Source of the DNA: Massospora cicadina
Lineage: Eukaryota; Entomophthoromycota; Entomophthoromycetes; Entomophthorales; Entomophthoraceae
Length of the DNA: 64,000 nt
Assembly: GCA_022478985.1 (NCBI GenBank)
Contig: JAKSZP010014511.1
Location: forward strand, 124,001-188,000
Reading direction: 5' to 3'
Shown: piece by piece, positions 1 to 10,797 of the stretch
Layout of the letters: each line of letters starts with the position of its first letter
Position numbering within the stretch: the stretch's first letter is position 1
Program-made: the position numbers and the translations under genes
Notes under the pieces: model-generated
What the model was told of the DNA's origin: nothing
Databases searched by the model: none
The model's input: the letters and a program-made list of their open reading frames with translations, nothing else

Positions 1-898
1 TGAGGCTGGCGGTTTTGGGGGGCTGATTTTCCACGCAGGCCCACTGAACAAGATTGGAGGGTGGGAGGGGGCAGCAAAGCACCCCATACTGAACCTTCAG
101 AGGGGGACTCAGAAGCTGCAGCAGCGGAATTGGCCTAAGGGCATGCTTTTTTTGCATGGTTGAGGCCAAAGAAGAGGGAACAAATCTGCCTACCATTATC
201 AACCCAAGCCCAAAAGAAATGATCAGGCGCTGAAGCCACACTAGTGCGGGGTGGGATTTGTTGGGCTATGGCAGGGTGGTGTGGGGTGATGGTAGCTGTT
301 GCACAAGGAGCAGCAAGGCGCTCCGCACCAGATGGAATGGCAAAGATGAGATTGGTCTGAGTGCCATAAGCCATAAGCCCCGCGACCAACTGGTCATACA
401 AAACCTGAGGTGGGAGGTGGGATGGGAGATTTGCAAAGGATACCACCAGCGTGGTGTCTGAAGGGAGGCGAGTACAGGTTGTGGGAATGGGGGTATTTTT
501 ATAAATTAGAGGAGTTTGTGCTGCCTCTTCAGCATCTGCCTCAGATTGGAACCCAACGTCAAAGTAGCCCTTAAAAGGGCGGAAGTCTATAAAGCTAGCT
601 GGCGCAAAGGCTGCAGTGGCTAGGTCAATAATTGCCTTATCAGCATATGGGAACAAACACCCATAGTCCACTCTGAGGCAATGGCGAATGGCAGATCAAG
701 GGAGGGTGAGAGGATGGGGGCGAGAAGGGTGGACGCGCGCCAGGTGGAGCGCTAAGTCCTGTGGGGGGACAAAACGGCTGGAAGCAGTGGGCGGGCTGTT
801 TGAGCCCATCCAAACGCGCTTGCCTGCGGGGTAAAAATGCTAGGCGGTGGTGCACTGCTGACCCACACTGGGGTGGCAGGTGGCGGAGCCAAGGACAT
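1..898 (-). pseudogene. ORF1-like protein of an ORF1-only retroposon, copy 1 (runs off the left edge)
   Basis: Reading leftwards from ATG at 898 (MSLAPPP), the protein matches copy 3 (start 38824) in order: a Pro-rich N-terminus, DLALHLAR, LRVDYGCLFPYAD, ASFIDFRPFKGYFDVGF and a C-terminal zinc-knuckle region. The longest clean stretch is 671-135. The CX2CX4HX4C knuckle near 150-190 has lost its second Cys (CSLFF instead of CPSCF). In-frame stops lie near 690 and 133, so it is dead. The family normally continues about 250 residues past the knuckle; that part lies outside the window. The role is inferred to be nucleic-acid binding, like LINE ORF1 or Gag. The first ATG agrees with copy 3. The 5' flank diverges right after the start, so the element's 5' end lies near 900-950. 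Confidence 0.75.
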
Positions 899-1700
899 CA
901 AAGAATAGGCTTGGGCAGATGGCTGTGGATAAATAAAACTTAAATTTAAAATCGCTCAAAAGTGACTTTGAGCAGTAAAAGAAAAGTAAATAAGGGAGCT
1001 TAATTTTTAACAGATAAAAATGGGATTTTGGAGGAAACTGTTTTTATTGGAAAATTAAAGGAAGGAAAATTGACCAACAATTTTCTCAGTGCAATGTGCC
1101 TGATTAAATAGTCATCAATTTTGAGGGAAAACAAGCCAGGATCAGGTTCTGCAAGTTTGACCTAAGCGGCAAATTATTTGGGAAATGGGCAGGTTAGTTC
1201 CCTAGAACTTACATCACAAATTTGGCAGCATGCTGAGTTGCGGTCAGTTTGACCTAAGCGGTGAACTATTCAGGAATGGGCGGGTCAGTTCTCTGGGGAC
1301 AGACATCACAAAATTTGGTGGTGAACCAAGTTGCAGTTGGTGGCATTGTGTCAGGCGCAACACCCAATTTGCTGGCAGGAATCTGCCCATCGGGGGTAAT
1401 GCCTGACAGATTTGGGAGGGATTTTATTGATCATCATGTAAACCAAATCACAACCATCAGCCATTCTGGCCAATAGCTCAGTCTTCATACCTTTTTGACC
1501 ATTTGAAATCTGAGTATCGGGCTGATTGCTGCTTGAATTAGTTGCAATTGATTCCATTTTGGCAATCTCAGCGCAGATTTTACTGATTCTGTAACAGTTC
1601 TGCTGAGGAGAGTGCAGGTACCGGAAGCAGGATCCAAAGTGGAAGGGCTATTACCCAATGCTTGTCTACCACATGAGCGAGATCGCCCTGTTTAATGAGG
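899..1700. other. Non-coding stretch between retroposon and gypsy remnant
   Basis: No gene is recognised. It holds a tandem duplication (listed separately) and a short minus-strand open stretch (1557-1351) with a Ser/Asn/Gln-rich start that matches no family I know. It is probably old transposon sequence. Confidence 0.4.
1154..1340. repeat. Tandem duplication, about 92-bp unit x2
   Basis: Unit 1 is about 1154-1245 and unit 2 about 1246-1340. Both open with agtttgacctaagcgg and continue with the same order of blocks: a nearly shared aatgggc.ggt segment, acatcacaaa.ttgg, then gagttgcgg or aagttgcag. The units differ at many positions, so the duplication is old. Confidence 0.75.
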
Positions 1701-1929
1701 GGTATGGCCATCCTCTTCAGTACCTTCTTGCTTGGGAATGGAAAGATGGCCCAATTGATGCCCAGAGGACATTCACCAGGAATTACAAGGATCCTTGATC
1801 CAGCGTATGCCAGATCTATATCAATGTTGCTAGCCAACCTTACTGACAAGCCCAAAGTTGTAGGTCCAAACCGTCCTGACACTTATGTCTACCTATAATC
1901 AATAGGGGCTGTTGCCAATGTTCAAAGCT

Positions 1930-2820
1930 TTAGGGACTTGAGGGATTTTGGCTTAGAGTTGCCACCCTCAGTTAGTCTGGTTGATGCTAAGATTGGGAAG
2001 TACCTCTCAGATGAGCAGCAACACAAGGTCCAGGAGTTGTTGGAGGAATACTCAGACCTATTCTCAACCTTAACCTATAATTTTTGAATAATGAGTGGAG
2101 TTCTCCACTACGTGGAAACTGTGGACGCTCCCCTTTTTGATCCTGGCCTTACCAAAAGAGCAAGGTCGAAGAGGCCCAGGTGATGGTGGAACTTAAACAG
2201 CTACTCAACGCTAGGCTCCTGGTCCCATTGCGTAGACCTTGGGCCTCCCCTCTTCTGCTGGTTCATAAGAAGGACAGCAAGCACCGGGTGGTGATGGATT
2301 ATTGATAGCTTAATTTCATCACCAAGAATGACAGTTATCCTCTGCCCCAGATTGATGATTCTCTCCATCTGCTTGCCAGTTCTCAGTACTCTTTGGCCAT
2401 GGACCTCACCAGTGGATATTGGCAGGTCGAGCTCATCCCTGAAGACTGAGCCAAGTGTGCTCTAATTGCCAATGAGGGGCTATTTGAGCCCACCCAGATG
2501 CCCCAAGGCCTCTGTAACACCCCAACCACTTTCCAGCGTGCCATAGACAGGATCTTTGGGGACTTGAAGCTCTCATGCATCCTCATCTACCTGTATGACA
2601 TTACCATTTTTTGCAGACCTTTAATGGACATGTGGAGCATCTCAGGGAAGTCTTCAAATGGCTTAGGAAGGCCTCTGTCAAGCTCAAGCTTTTAAAGTTC
2701 TTTTTATTCCAGCCTGAGTTAGAGTTTTTAGAACATAAGGTCTTCAAGCGTGGCATCCAACATATATCTAACAAAGTTGAAGCCATAGAAAAGATGTCAC
2801 GCCCCCAAAGCTTATGAGAT
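1930..2820 (+). pseudogene. T1 reverse transcriptase domain
   Basis: Visible blocks in order are LSDEQQ..ELLEEYSDLFS (about 2010-2070), HRVVMDY then NFITKNDSYPLPQIDD (2280-2350), MDLTSGYWQVEL (2399-2433), GLFEPTQMPQGLCNTPTTFQ (about 2477-2536) and the catalytic box at 2588-2599. The box reads YLYD rather than YLDD, so the first catalytic Asp is lost. Several in-frame stops and frame changes precede it. The thumb region continues to HKVFKRGI near 2730. It would copy element RNA into cDNA if intact; here it cannot. Confidence 0.85.
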
Positions 2821-2838
2821 ATTCAAGTCTTTCTTGTC

Positions 2839-3497
2839 ATGGTCGGCTATTACCATCAGTTTATCCCACAGTTTGCCAATCTAGCCAAGCCACTGTTCTA
2901 TCTCCTGCAGAAAAATGTACCGTTAGAGTGGCAGCCTGAACAGGAACAGGCTTTTAACGCTTTATGTACAGCTCTGTTTACTAAACCCATTCTAGTTCAT
3001 CCTCGTTTTAACCAACCCTTCTTGTTGTTCACAGATGCAAGTGACATCGCCATTGGGGCTATCCTGGCCCAACATGACGAAAACCAGGTCGACCACCCAT
3101 GGCCTATTTTAGTAAGACACTAAGTAGAGCTGAGCAAAACTACAGCATCACCAAGAGGGAATGTCTAGCTGTCCTACTAGGCATCAAACATTTTTGGTCT
3201 TACCTCCATGATACCCATTTTACTATTATTACAGACCACTCCTCACTCCAGTGGCTTCAACAAATTAAGAACCCCGATGGTTGGTTAGCCAGGTGGGCTC
3301 TACAACTTCAAAGCTACGATTTCACCATCATCCATAATTCAGGCACAAGTCACCAGAATGCTGATGGTCTCTCTCAGATGCCGGTGCTAGCAGTCTTGAC
3401 CCCCAAGGAATATCAGCTATATGACCTGATAGGACAGCTTGAGCAATTGGAATTGGAAACTCCTGAGGTTCAGGCAAAACTCTGCCAAATGACTTAA
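2839..3497 (+). pseudogene. T1 RNase H domain
   Basis: Two overlapping frames carry the domain. The first (2839-3123) has the RT/RH tether (VGYYHQFIPQFANLAKPL) and FTDASDIAIGAILAQ. The second (3099-3497) has AYFSKTLSRAEQNYSITKRE, the TDHSSLQWL block with the active-site Asp, and a NADGLSQMP end. A one-base shift near 3100 joins them. The family motifs (TDAS, YS.TKRE, TDHSSL, NADGLS) are close to intact, so this is one of the better-preserved parts of T1. Confidence 0.85.
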
Positions 3498-4620
3498 GAC
3501 ACACAAATCAAGGATGGGATACTCTACAAGAAAGTCAACAAAAAGTGGCTCCCTTATATTCACCCCTCCTCTCAAACTGATGTCATCCTGGAGGGCCATT
3601 CAACTGTGGGACACGGGGCAGTTAAGAAGACTCACGAATGGCTGAAGTCACGATGCTACTGGGACCAAATGGTATAAACCATCCAAGATGTTTTAGAGGC
3701 TTGTATGACCTGCCGATCCCACAACCAAGCCAACCCTCAATTTCAACACTCAGTTGTTGCCCCAACTGGGCCCTTCAATGTTGCTAGCATTGACGTGGTG
3801 GGTCCCCTTCCCACAGGATTGCATGGCCACAAGTATATTATCCTAGCTGTAGACCACTTAACTAAGTGGTTCAAGGCAATTTCAATTCCTGCTGCCACTG
3901 CCAAGGCTACAGCTCTTTTCCTTGTTTGTTCTGTTTTCACCCAGCATGGGTGCCCCCAGACCTTACTTTTGGGCAATGAATTGAACTTCAACTCCTAGGT
4001 AGTACAAGAACTAACTTTGTTATTTGGCACTACCCAGAGTTTTGCTGCCCCTTACCACCCATCTATTAATGGGGTGGTAGAACACACTAACAGAACTCTT
4101 ATTTTCATCCTACAGAAGTTGGCCGCCTCAGATCCTGCCAGTTGGAACCATTATCTACCCAGCACCTTGCTTGCCTACAGGGTGAGCTATCACCGAGTCA
4201 TCAAGATGTCCCCAATTGAAGCCCTATATGGGTGTGCACCTTGGCTACCAAGTAGCATCCAGCCACTTCTCAAAGCCTCCACACCTGAGAACTCTGAATT
4301 AACTATGAGGGCTCTATCTGATGAAATTGTCTGACTTTAAGCTTAAGCCACTCAAAGCATTATCACCACCACTGGAAGAGAGACATCCTGATTTAATCTT
4401 GGATAACCCTCCTTAGCAAATTATTAATTAGGTGACCTCATCATCTTTTATCACCATTGACCTGGAGGATGAAAGAATAAGCTAGACATACTTTGGTCTG
4501 GACCCTACAAAGTCATTCATAGGGTGAAGTCTGAGTACTCCATTGCTGACATAAACCAAGGGACCATAGTAAATTGGGTGCATGGTTAGTTCCTTCAGCC
4601 ATATTCACCCCTCCAACAGG
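3498..4620 (+). pseudogene. T1 integrase
   Basis: The zinc-binding start is visible as GHSTVGHGAVKK (near 3596-3630) and CMTC (3704-3715). The catalytic core opens with SIDVVGPLPTG (3788-3820, first Asp present). The second Asp block reads LGNELNFNS where SDNG is expected, so that residue is lost. The third acidic block NGVVEHTN (about 4068-4090) keeps its Glu. The C-terminal part reaches about 4620 with many stops and ends in a DLEGGII-like tail that overlaps the purine tract, as in element D. Confidence 0.8.
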
Positions 4621-4624
4621 ATCT

Positions 4625-4635
4625 TGAGGGGGGCA
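4625..4635 (+). other. T1 polypurine tract
   Basis: The sequence ttgaggggggca sits directly before the LTR-like block. Element D has the same arrangement (gaggggggcat before its 3' LTR at 35790). It is the likely primer site for plus-strand DNA synthesis. Confidence 0.65.
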
Positions 4636-4636
4636 T

Positions 4637-5017
4637 TATCAGAATTTGAGTTAACAATCAAATCAAATTCCCCACTTCCAGATCAGTCCATGCCAAATTG
4701 GTCATCAAACCTAACCAAGCTAAACTAATTTCAGGATTCTCCTCCCTATTCCTGAGTCACGTGGGGCAGTGTTTCCACCCATTTGGTCAGGAGGGTGACA
4801 CAATCCATTGAGGATGCCCACAAGGAGGCCATTCCAGAAGATCAGTAAAGATCCTGAATGGATGAGGCCCCAACAATCCTAGAGGCACCGAGTTTCAATG
4901 CACCCTAGTAATATAAAAAACCATTTGACTTAATAAAGTATTCAGTATTCTAACCCATTTTTCCGTTTCCTTCTCAGTGCTCCTTCTGAATTTTCCAGCT
5001 TTGAGCCACCTACTAAC
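4637..5017 (+). repeat. LTR of T1 family (single copy in window)
   Basis: It is bounded by a polypurine tract on the left and a primer-binding-site-like ttggcgccagttcag on the right. The first bases are TATCAGAA, consistent with TG decayed to TA. A polyadenylation signal AATAAA lies at 4932-4937. No second copy is in the window, so the boundaries rest on context only; the right end is uncertain by a few bases. Confidence 0.6.
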
Positions 5018-5019
5018 CT

Positions 5020-5036
5020 TGGCGCCAGTTCAGAGA
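5020..5036 (+). other. Primer-binding-site-like sequence after the T1 LTR
   Basis: tggcgccagttcagaga follows the LTR. TGGCGCC is a common start for tRNA-complementary primer sites in LTR elements, and element E has TGGCGCTCAC at the same place. What follows is LINE, not gag, so the element it belonged to has been lost or replaced. Confidence 0.5.
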
Positions 5037-5039
5037 ACT

Positions 5040-5881
5040 GTAGCACCAACAGTGGGTAACCTACCAGAACCTCCTGACCAATTGTGAAAGGGAGTGGGTG
5101 CACAAAGTGATCTGGACCAGAATATCATACTATGGGGAGCTATGAGAGTTTTGGCAAGCCAGTGGTGATTACATTGCAAAGTGCCTCTGCCCCCAGACAG
5201 TGGAAGCGCTCTACAAACCAGCACCCTGAATGAAGCTGAACAAAATAGCCCTGCCCTGATTCATCTGCCTGCTCAGCCTAAACAGAGTAGTGTACATTGA
5301 ACAAGAAGACGCCAAACAAGTGTGCTGGTTCTGTTACCAGACCGGCCACACAATGGCTCAATGCCATCACCACAAAGGTAAAATGACTTGGGAGTATGAA
5401 TATGACCCCATCGATGGGGTCAACAAGGTTGAAACCAAGACTTTCCTCCACCTAAAAGACAGAGAATGGATTCCATGCAACCTAATGGAAGTTGCAGACA
5501 TGAAACGCCAACAACAAGAGTTGGACTTGGCACATAGGGAAGCATGGGAGCGTGAAGTGGCCAAGCGCCCCAAAGTGGACGATGAGCCATTTATAAATCC
5601 AAAACCCAGATTGTACATAATAAATGAAGGAACGGGTCCCAAACCAATGGAGCCACGCCCATCCCAAGCAGAATGGACAATCTGCGAGGAGGAAAGATGG
5701 CAAAATGTGAACCTGAAGAAATCCTCTAAGAAGGGATGGATGCAGGATGCCAATAATTTGAAATTGAAGCCCAACAAGCTGAAAGCTAATGCTAAATTGA
5801 ATCAGAAATCATTGGCAAAGCAACCTGAGGAGACTGGTAAAAAATCAGTAGATGTGATGAAATTGGCAAAATCAGCTGAAT
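5040..5881 (+). pseudogene. LINE ORF1 (CCHC zinc-knuckle nucleic-acid-binding protein)
   Basis: The upstream part (5060-5230) reads ISYYGEL..FWQASGDYIAKCL in one frame, then shifts frame near 5230-5290. The clean part runs 5290-5883 and holds a perfect CX2CX4HX4C knuckle at 5323-5364 (CWFCYQTGHTMAQC), then a charged Lys/Glu-rich tail typical of ORF1 C-termini. It begins on GTG because the true upstream start lies in the shifted frame. Expected role: RNA chaperone coating the LINE transcript. Confidence 0.75.
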
Positions 5882-5883
5882 GA

Positions 5884-6300
5884 TCACCGACTAAAAAATT
5901 GAGTGCAGCTGACAAATTGAACAAAGGGGTGAGAATCTGAATGATGTAGTAGGGGGAATCCGCCGCTCCGCCAGTAGGGGACAAGGGGTACCCAAAGCCA
6001 ATTATAAAACCATCCCCATTATTCATCAATATGGAGACAGGGATGGTGACCAAATTCCCAGTGCACAGGATGCCTGATAATATAATCCCAATCCTTACCA
6101 ACTGGCCCCAAAAGCTGAGTAATAACCCCCACCCACCCTCAACGCCATCTTCAGTCAAAAACAAACCTCAGTATGTAAATCAATCCATAACCCAGATAAC
6201 ACTAATCCCCATACTCATGGGTCAGGCAGCCAGAAATGAGGATTGTGACCACAAATTCTTGGGGATGGCGAGCATACAAATGAGGAGGAGGAAGATGCAC
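5884..6300 (+). other. ORF1-ORF2 junction of the LINE
   Basis: No intact reading frame. The Lys-rich ORF1 tail fades out here, and the endonuclease N-terminus expected before 6440 cannot be traced. Confidence 0.4.
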
Positions 6301-6989
6301 CATTAAAAAAACTATAATATTATTGACTTAATTTTTGTTTCAGAAATGCAATCTGGTAATCAAAAATAAATGGTGCAAGCTCAAACTGTGATGCAATAAA
6401 CCACCCATGGTCCCACCAAATAGGCTACTAAGCCCTCTGGATGGATCATGTGGTGGTCGTCGCAATGGACAAGAAAATAGACCTGGAATTTGTGGAGGAA
6501 ACTCATGCTAAAAGGATCTTGATAGCGACATCTACAAACAGGGAAACTGGCAAGAGGATACAAGCAGTTTCAGTCTATGCTCCACCAAAGCTCCACAAAA
6601 ACCATATTTTTTGGGAATATTTATCAGAAGTGCCATCTGAAGCGATGACAGTAATAGCAGGAGACCTGAATTGTTGGACAAATGCGAGCCAGGATATGTT
6701 CCTGACTAGAGAACATCCCAACAGAAAGGCCAATGAGATGCTGGAATACCTAGTCAAATTGGGGATGTGCCTAATGATTGACAAAGAGGAAGACGACCCA
6801 GCCAACTTAATGCAATGGTCATATGACTCTGCCAGATCCCCAAAGTCTGGATCACGCTTAGATTACATCCTAGTGTCATTGTATCTTAAGCTGATGACGT
6901 CCAACAGCGAGGTCATCATAAATGCCAAAAGTGACCACATGGTAGTCTGTGTGGATATCGATCTTGACAAATCCCCCAAGGAATTGTGA
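6301..6989 (+). pseudogene. LINE ORF2 endonuclease domain
   Basis: The open part is 6441-6989. Motifs in order are SVYAPPKLHKNHIFWEYL, IAGDLNCW (near 6655-6680), SRLDYILVS (6855-6880) and SDHMVV (6930-6947). GDLN and SDH are catalytic or metal-site motifs of the AP-type LINE endonuclease. The N-terminal Asn and Glu motifs are not found. Intact, this domain nicks target DNA to prime reverse transcription. Confidence 0.8.
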
Positions 6990-9340
6990 ATGGCATTTGG
7001 CACCAGCCATGTTAAGGGATGGGGAATGCGCCAAAAGATCAACGCTGAACTGGATCAACTGGTCATGTTTCTAGATAGCCACCCAGAGATAGACTCTCTG
7101 GAAGTTGGACTTGGATCAAAGCAAAGATGAAGCACAATAGCATGAAGTTTGAAAAAGTGACCACCTACAAGTGAACTGGCACTGTAAAACAGCTGAAGTC
7201 TAAATTAGAGACAATAAAGCTCAACCGGTGGGACAGCAAAGATTGGTGGAGTGAATACTGAACAATGCACAAAAATTATTGGGCCCTAATGATGAAGCAA
7301 GACTCAGAGTGACAAACTAATGTGACATACCAATATCAGAGCCTAGTGGGTATGATGATCAAAGAGGGCCTGGCGCACCTCAAGGAAATCTGAACCAAGG
7401 CTAGGATATGGGAAGTGGAGACAGTGGAAGGGGAAGTATCAGCAGACACAGAAACGATCAAGCACAAGGTCAAACAATTCTATGACAAACTTTTCCAACA
7501 ATGAGAAACAAGCAAATTGGTGACAAATGCCCTAATTGACCTGGCCAAGCTGGCACTGGGGGGCTGTATGCTGAAAGATGTCACCAAATTATCCACCAAA
7601 ATCTCTATCAATGAAGTTAAGTGGGCTCTAAAGGAGTCACCAAGGATGAAAGCACCAGGCCCTGACAACATGTGTGCAGAAATATACAGCACATTCTGTG
7701 ACCACATTGCGCTGGAGCTCAAACCCTGCTTTAACCACTGTTTTTAAAATGGCCAGAAAATTCTGGGGTGTCAAGAGACCCAGATTGTACTCCTGTACAA
7801 AAAGGGACTCTGAAGCCAAATTCAGAACTGGTGCCCAATCGCACTATCAAACATCAATTATAAGCTGCTCACGCACATACTATCTAATTGGCTGATGGCA
7901 ACAGCACCGCGCATGCTTCATAAGGCTCAGAATGGATTCATCAAAGACCAGAGTATATGAGACAGCATTGGTGCAGTCTAAAACCGTACTCCAGGATGTG
8001 AGGGGAATTGAGCAGGGGTATCTTATGTTCCTCAACATGGAAAAGGTATATGACCAAGTTGTGTGGTCATTTCTAAATGAGTCATTAAAGGCGGTTGGTA
8101 TCCCCAACACTTTTCAAGCATGGATAACAATGCTGTACTCAGGCCTGGTAACCAAGGTGATTGTTGCAGATGGCATAACTAGTGAAATTCTGGTCAGGCA
8201 GGGTCTCTGACAAGGTGACCCTATGTCACCAATACTGTTTAATTTTGAAGCCAACATTTTGCTGGCAGCAGTAGATGCAAAACTCCAAGGCCTAGTCCAC
8301 CCAAATCAAATGCCACTTAAAATGCTGGCATTTTCCAATGACATGGTAGTAGGCATAAGCTCAGTGATTAACCTCCAGGGCATCAAGGAACTACTAGACC
8401 TATACTAGCTAGCTTTGAACGCAAAAGTCAACTTGGCAAAAACCTCAGTAATGAGGATTGGCAACCCAAACTTCAGCCTGCTGACTGACATAACACCAAT
8501 CATAAATTCTCAGAAAATCTGATATCTTGGGATACTATTCAATGATAAGGGACCTGCAGTACTAGAAACTGAACAGGAGGTATTATCAAGCTTATTGATC
8601 TGAATGGCATGCTGGAAGAACACAAGACTATGCCTCAAAGAGAAAGTGCAGACAATCAACATCTTCATCCTCTCAAAGTTGTGGTACATTGCTCATGTGC
8701 TGCCAATGAGCCTGAACCTTGAAAAAAATTAGGACAATGCTCTGAACCTTCTTGTGGTTCAAGGTGAAGGCAGTGTCAATAGCGCTGGAAACCCTGTCAA
8801 AACCAAAGAACAAAGGTGGCATGGGCCTCCTGGACTTTGAATCCCACACTTGTTGAATATGGGGGAAGTCATTCCTTAAACTAATGCAGACGCACATGCA
8901 TTGCCTGACCCTAGCATGGGGTGTGAACTGGGCAAGAGCCCAAGGTTTCCAAGAGCCAGTCTCTCCTCACTCAATACATGAATGGATGGCACACCACCTG
9001 CGGATACCCTCCCAAAAGGGTACCCCACACTACTGGTGACTATGCAATTGGGCTGTGCGCCAGGGTGGATGGTCATTTGAGCAATTGGCCCAAGATGCCA
9101 ACCAAATCCAAAGAGATGTTGAAGCACATAATTCTACAATGGTTTCTGCAATGAGCTGGGAGGAGCGTAACTGAATTGCTGACAAATATGCCACTAAGTT
9201 GATCAAAATAAGGTACAAATTGGTGCTAATCAAATATGGGGATCCACTCCTGAAACCTGGGCACAACCCATCCACTCAACCACAAATTCTAAATGACTGG
9301 GCTACCAAAGGCCATGTACTAACTACTGTAACAATCAACA
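6990..9340 (+). pseudogene. LINE ORF2 reverse transcriptase and C-terminal region
   Basis: Blocks in order: ISINEVKWALKESPRMKAPGPDN (about 7605-7670), IQNW.PIALSNINYKLLT in a shifted frame (7820-7880), QNGFIKDQS (7930), MFLNMEKVYDQVVWSFL (8027-8080, DMEKAYD expected), RQGL then QGDPMSP (8197-8230) and the catalytic box LAFSNDMVV (8325-8350). FADD has become FSND, so the first catalytic Asp is now Asn. Stops occur at least every few hundred bases. After about 8410 only short family blocks remain. Confidence 0.8.
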
Positions 9341-10427
9341 ATCATTCATGAATCTCATAAAGGTTGGGAATTATGAGATCTGTGTGATGGTTGAGGTCTA
9401 TCCTCAGCATCACATTGCCCTGATCTTTGGTAAGACAGAGCAGGCTGTGTCTGTATGTATGGATGAGGAGAGGGCGTTGGTTCTGGCAAGGACGCCTAAG
9501 GGGCCAGAGCTTGGAGTAGGCCAAGGAGCAAGATGGGCGTCCAAGTCAGAACAAAACGGAAAATGAGTAAAATGGGTAGTTTCAATATTGATTTGGATTT
9601 GAATTGAGAATGGAATGAAATGGGTGCTTGGGAGTTTCATGGTTCGATTGGGATTCAAAATGGAACTGGCATGGAACCGTTGAGGATCAGAACTGACACA
9701 AAACCATTGAGTAAAGATTCCGCGATCCTGATGTAAAGTTTACACCAAACATCATTCAAGCTGGCACCATAAGCTTATATTATATTTTATTTTAGCTTTT
9801 AACATGTGTATATAGGGAAGGAACTAGGAGCTGGAGGCTCCTCAGTTCTGTTTTCTATCAACTTGGCTAAATATTAAATAAAAAGAACCTAAAATTCATA
9901 TATTTATAATTTGGGTTTATTTTAAAGATATTGCCTAACTGCAGCCATGTTTGGCTTAAATCAACAAGAATTGGACTTTGAGAGTGAGCTTGGGAGGGCT
10001 ATTGCCTCCCTCTATACCTTGTCTTGGAGTCAAGGCATGTTGCTGGGGTTAAGTATACTTGCAACTGTTTTCCAGGGGGTGCTTGTCCAATCTTGTAGCG
10101 CGCGCACCAGGAGAGTAGTATCAGGAGTCCTGTCAGCCCTATGGTCTTTAACATGGATCCTGTTGCCCAACTCATTCATGGCTCATTGGAAGGAGCCAGT
10201 GCATTAAAATCTGTGTGTGTCAATAGTTTCAATTTTGTTATTCTGAGTAGAAGTTTTCTATTTGGGTTGATAATGGAATAAAAATTAAATAAATTAATTA
10301 TTTGATTGGTTGTTCATGCTGAGGTTCCCTCCAATTCTCCGTTGAGTTACCTGGATGCTTTCAATTCTAGAGGCTTATATGCCCCTCATTACCTACAATT
10401 CATTTAGCCTTTTTAGGAAAAGTATAT

Positions 10428-10460
10428 CAAAGTGAGGTCAGCCCATCGGACCTCACTTTG
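10428..10460. repeat. Perfect 12-bp hairpin
   Basis: Left arm caaagtgaggtc (10428-10439), a 9-nt loop, right arm gacctcactttg (10449-10460). The arms are exact reverse complements. It could be a transcribed hairpin or the junction of a short inverted-repeat element. There is no T-run, so it is not a Pol III terminator. Confidence 0.85.
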
Positions 10461-10666
10461 GAATTCTATTCTGACTTTGAGTCCATTCCCAATAAAGGCC
10501 ACTATTTGCTGGATTTGGTTTATTTAATTTTATTTAGTTATTTAAAACAAGATTGGGGGTGCAGATGGTGGTGTGGTGAGGAGGAGAGGAAAGGGGGTGG
10601 ATGCGCTGGGATCCTCTTGAGAGTGGCCTTGCCCTGGTGATAGGGGAAGGAGCCAGAGTGGCCTGA

Positions 10667-10797
10667 GGTGACAGAGGCCAGTTGACTGCACCTCGGCTGG
10701 GTAACCCCAAGGTGACAGAGGACATAGGGATGCACCTCAGCCCAGGGACCCATAGTGACAGAGGCTGGTGCACCGCACCTCAGCTCAGATGCCTGGC
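10667..10797. repeat. Tandem repeat, 43-44 bp unit x3
   Basis: Units start at about 10667, 10711 and 10754. Each opens with ggtgacagagg (agtgacagagg in unit 3), is followed by a variable middle, then gcacctc.gc. A weak fourth copy may precede it near 10630. Confidence 0.8.

Larger units (their letters stand above)
1700..5017 (+). mobile_element. Ty3/gypsy retrotransposon remnant T1 (5' truncated)
   Basis: Pol order is a protease-RT linker (1780-1900), RT, RNase H, integrase, then a purine tract and an LTR-like block. That RT-RH-IN order is diagnostic of Ty3/gypsy. Gag and the protease active site are absent to the left, where unrelated DNA begins near 1600. The linker resembles the one in element D (VLMANFTD there, MLLANLTD here). 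Stops and frameshifts are spread through all domains. Confidence 0.85.
5040..9340 (+). mobile_element. LINE (non-LTR retrotransposon), L1-like layout, degenerate
   Basis: ORF1 with a CCHC knuckle is followed by ORF2 with an apurinic-type endonuclease and then RT, the standard order of endonuclease-bearing LINEs. Both ORFs carry several stops and frameshifts. The N-terminal third of the endonuclease is not recognisable (6300-6440). After the RT, the post-RT region (YLGI, LSKLWY blocks) can be followed to about 9300. No clear poly(A) tail or target duplication was found, so both ends are approximate. Confidence 0.85.

Noticed and set aside
5367..5777. Minus-strand 136-codon frame
   Set aside because: Shadow of the LINE ORF1 zinc-knuckle frame on the plus strand.
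9947..10207. 86-codon ORF with a hydrophobic middle
   Set aside because: No motif, no homologue recognised, length expected by chance in this composition.
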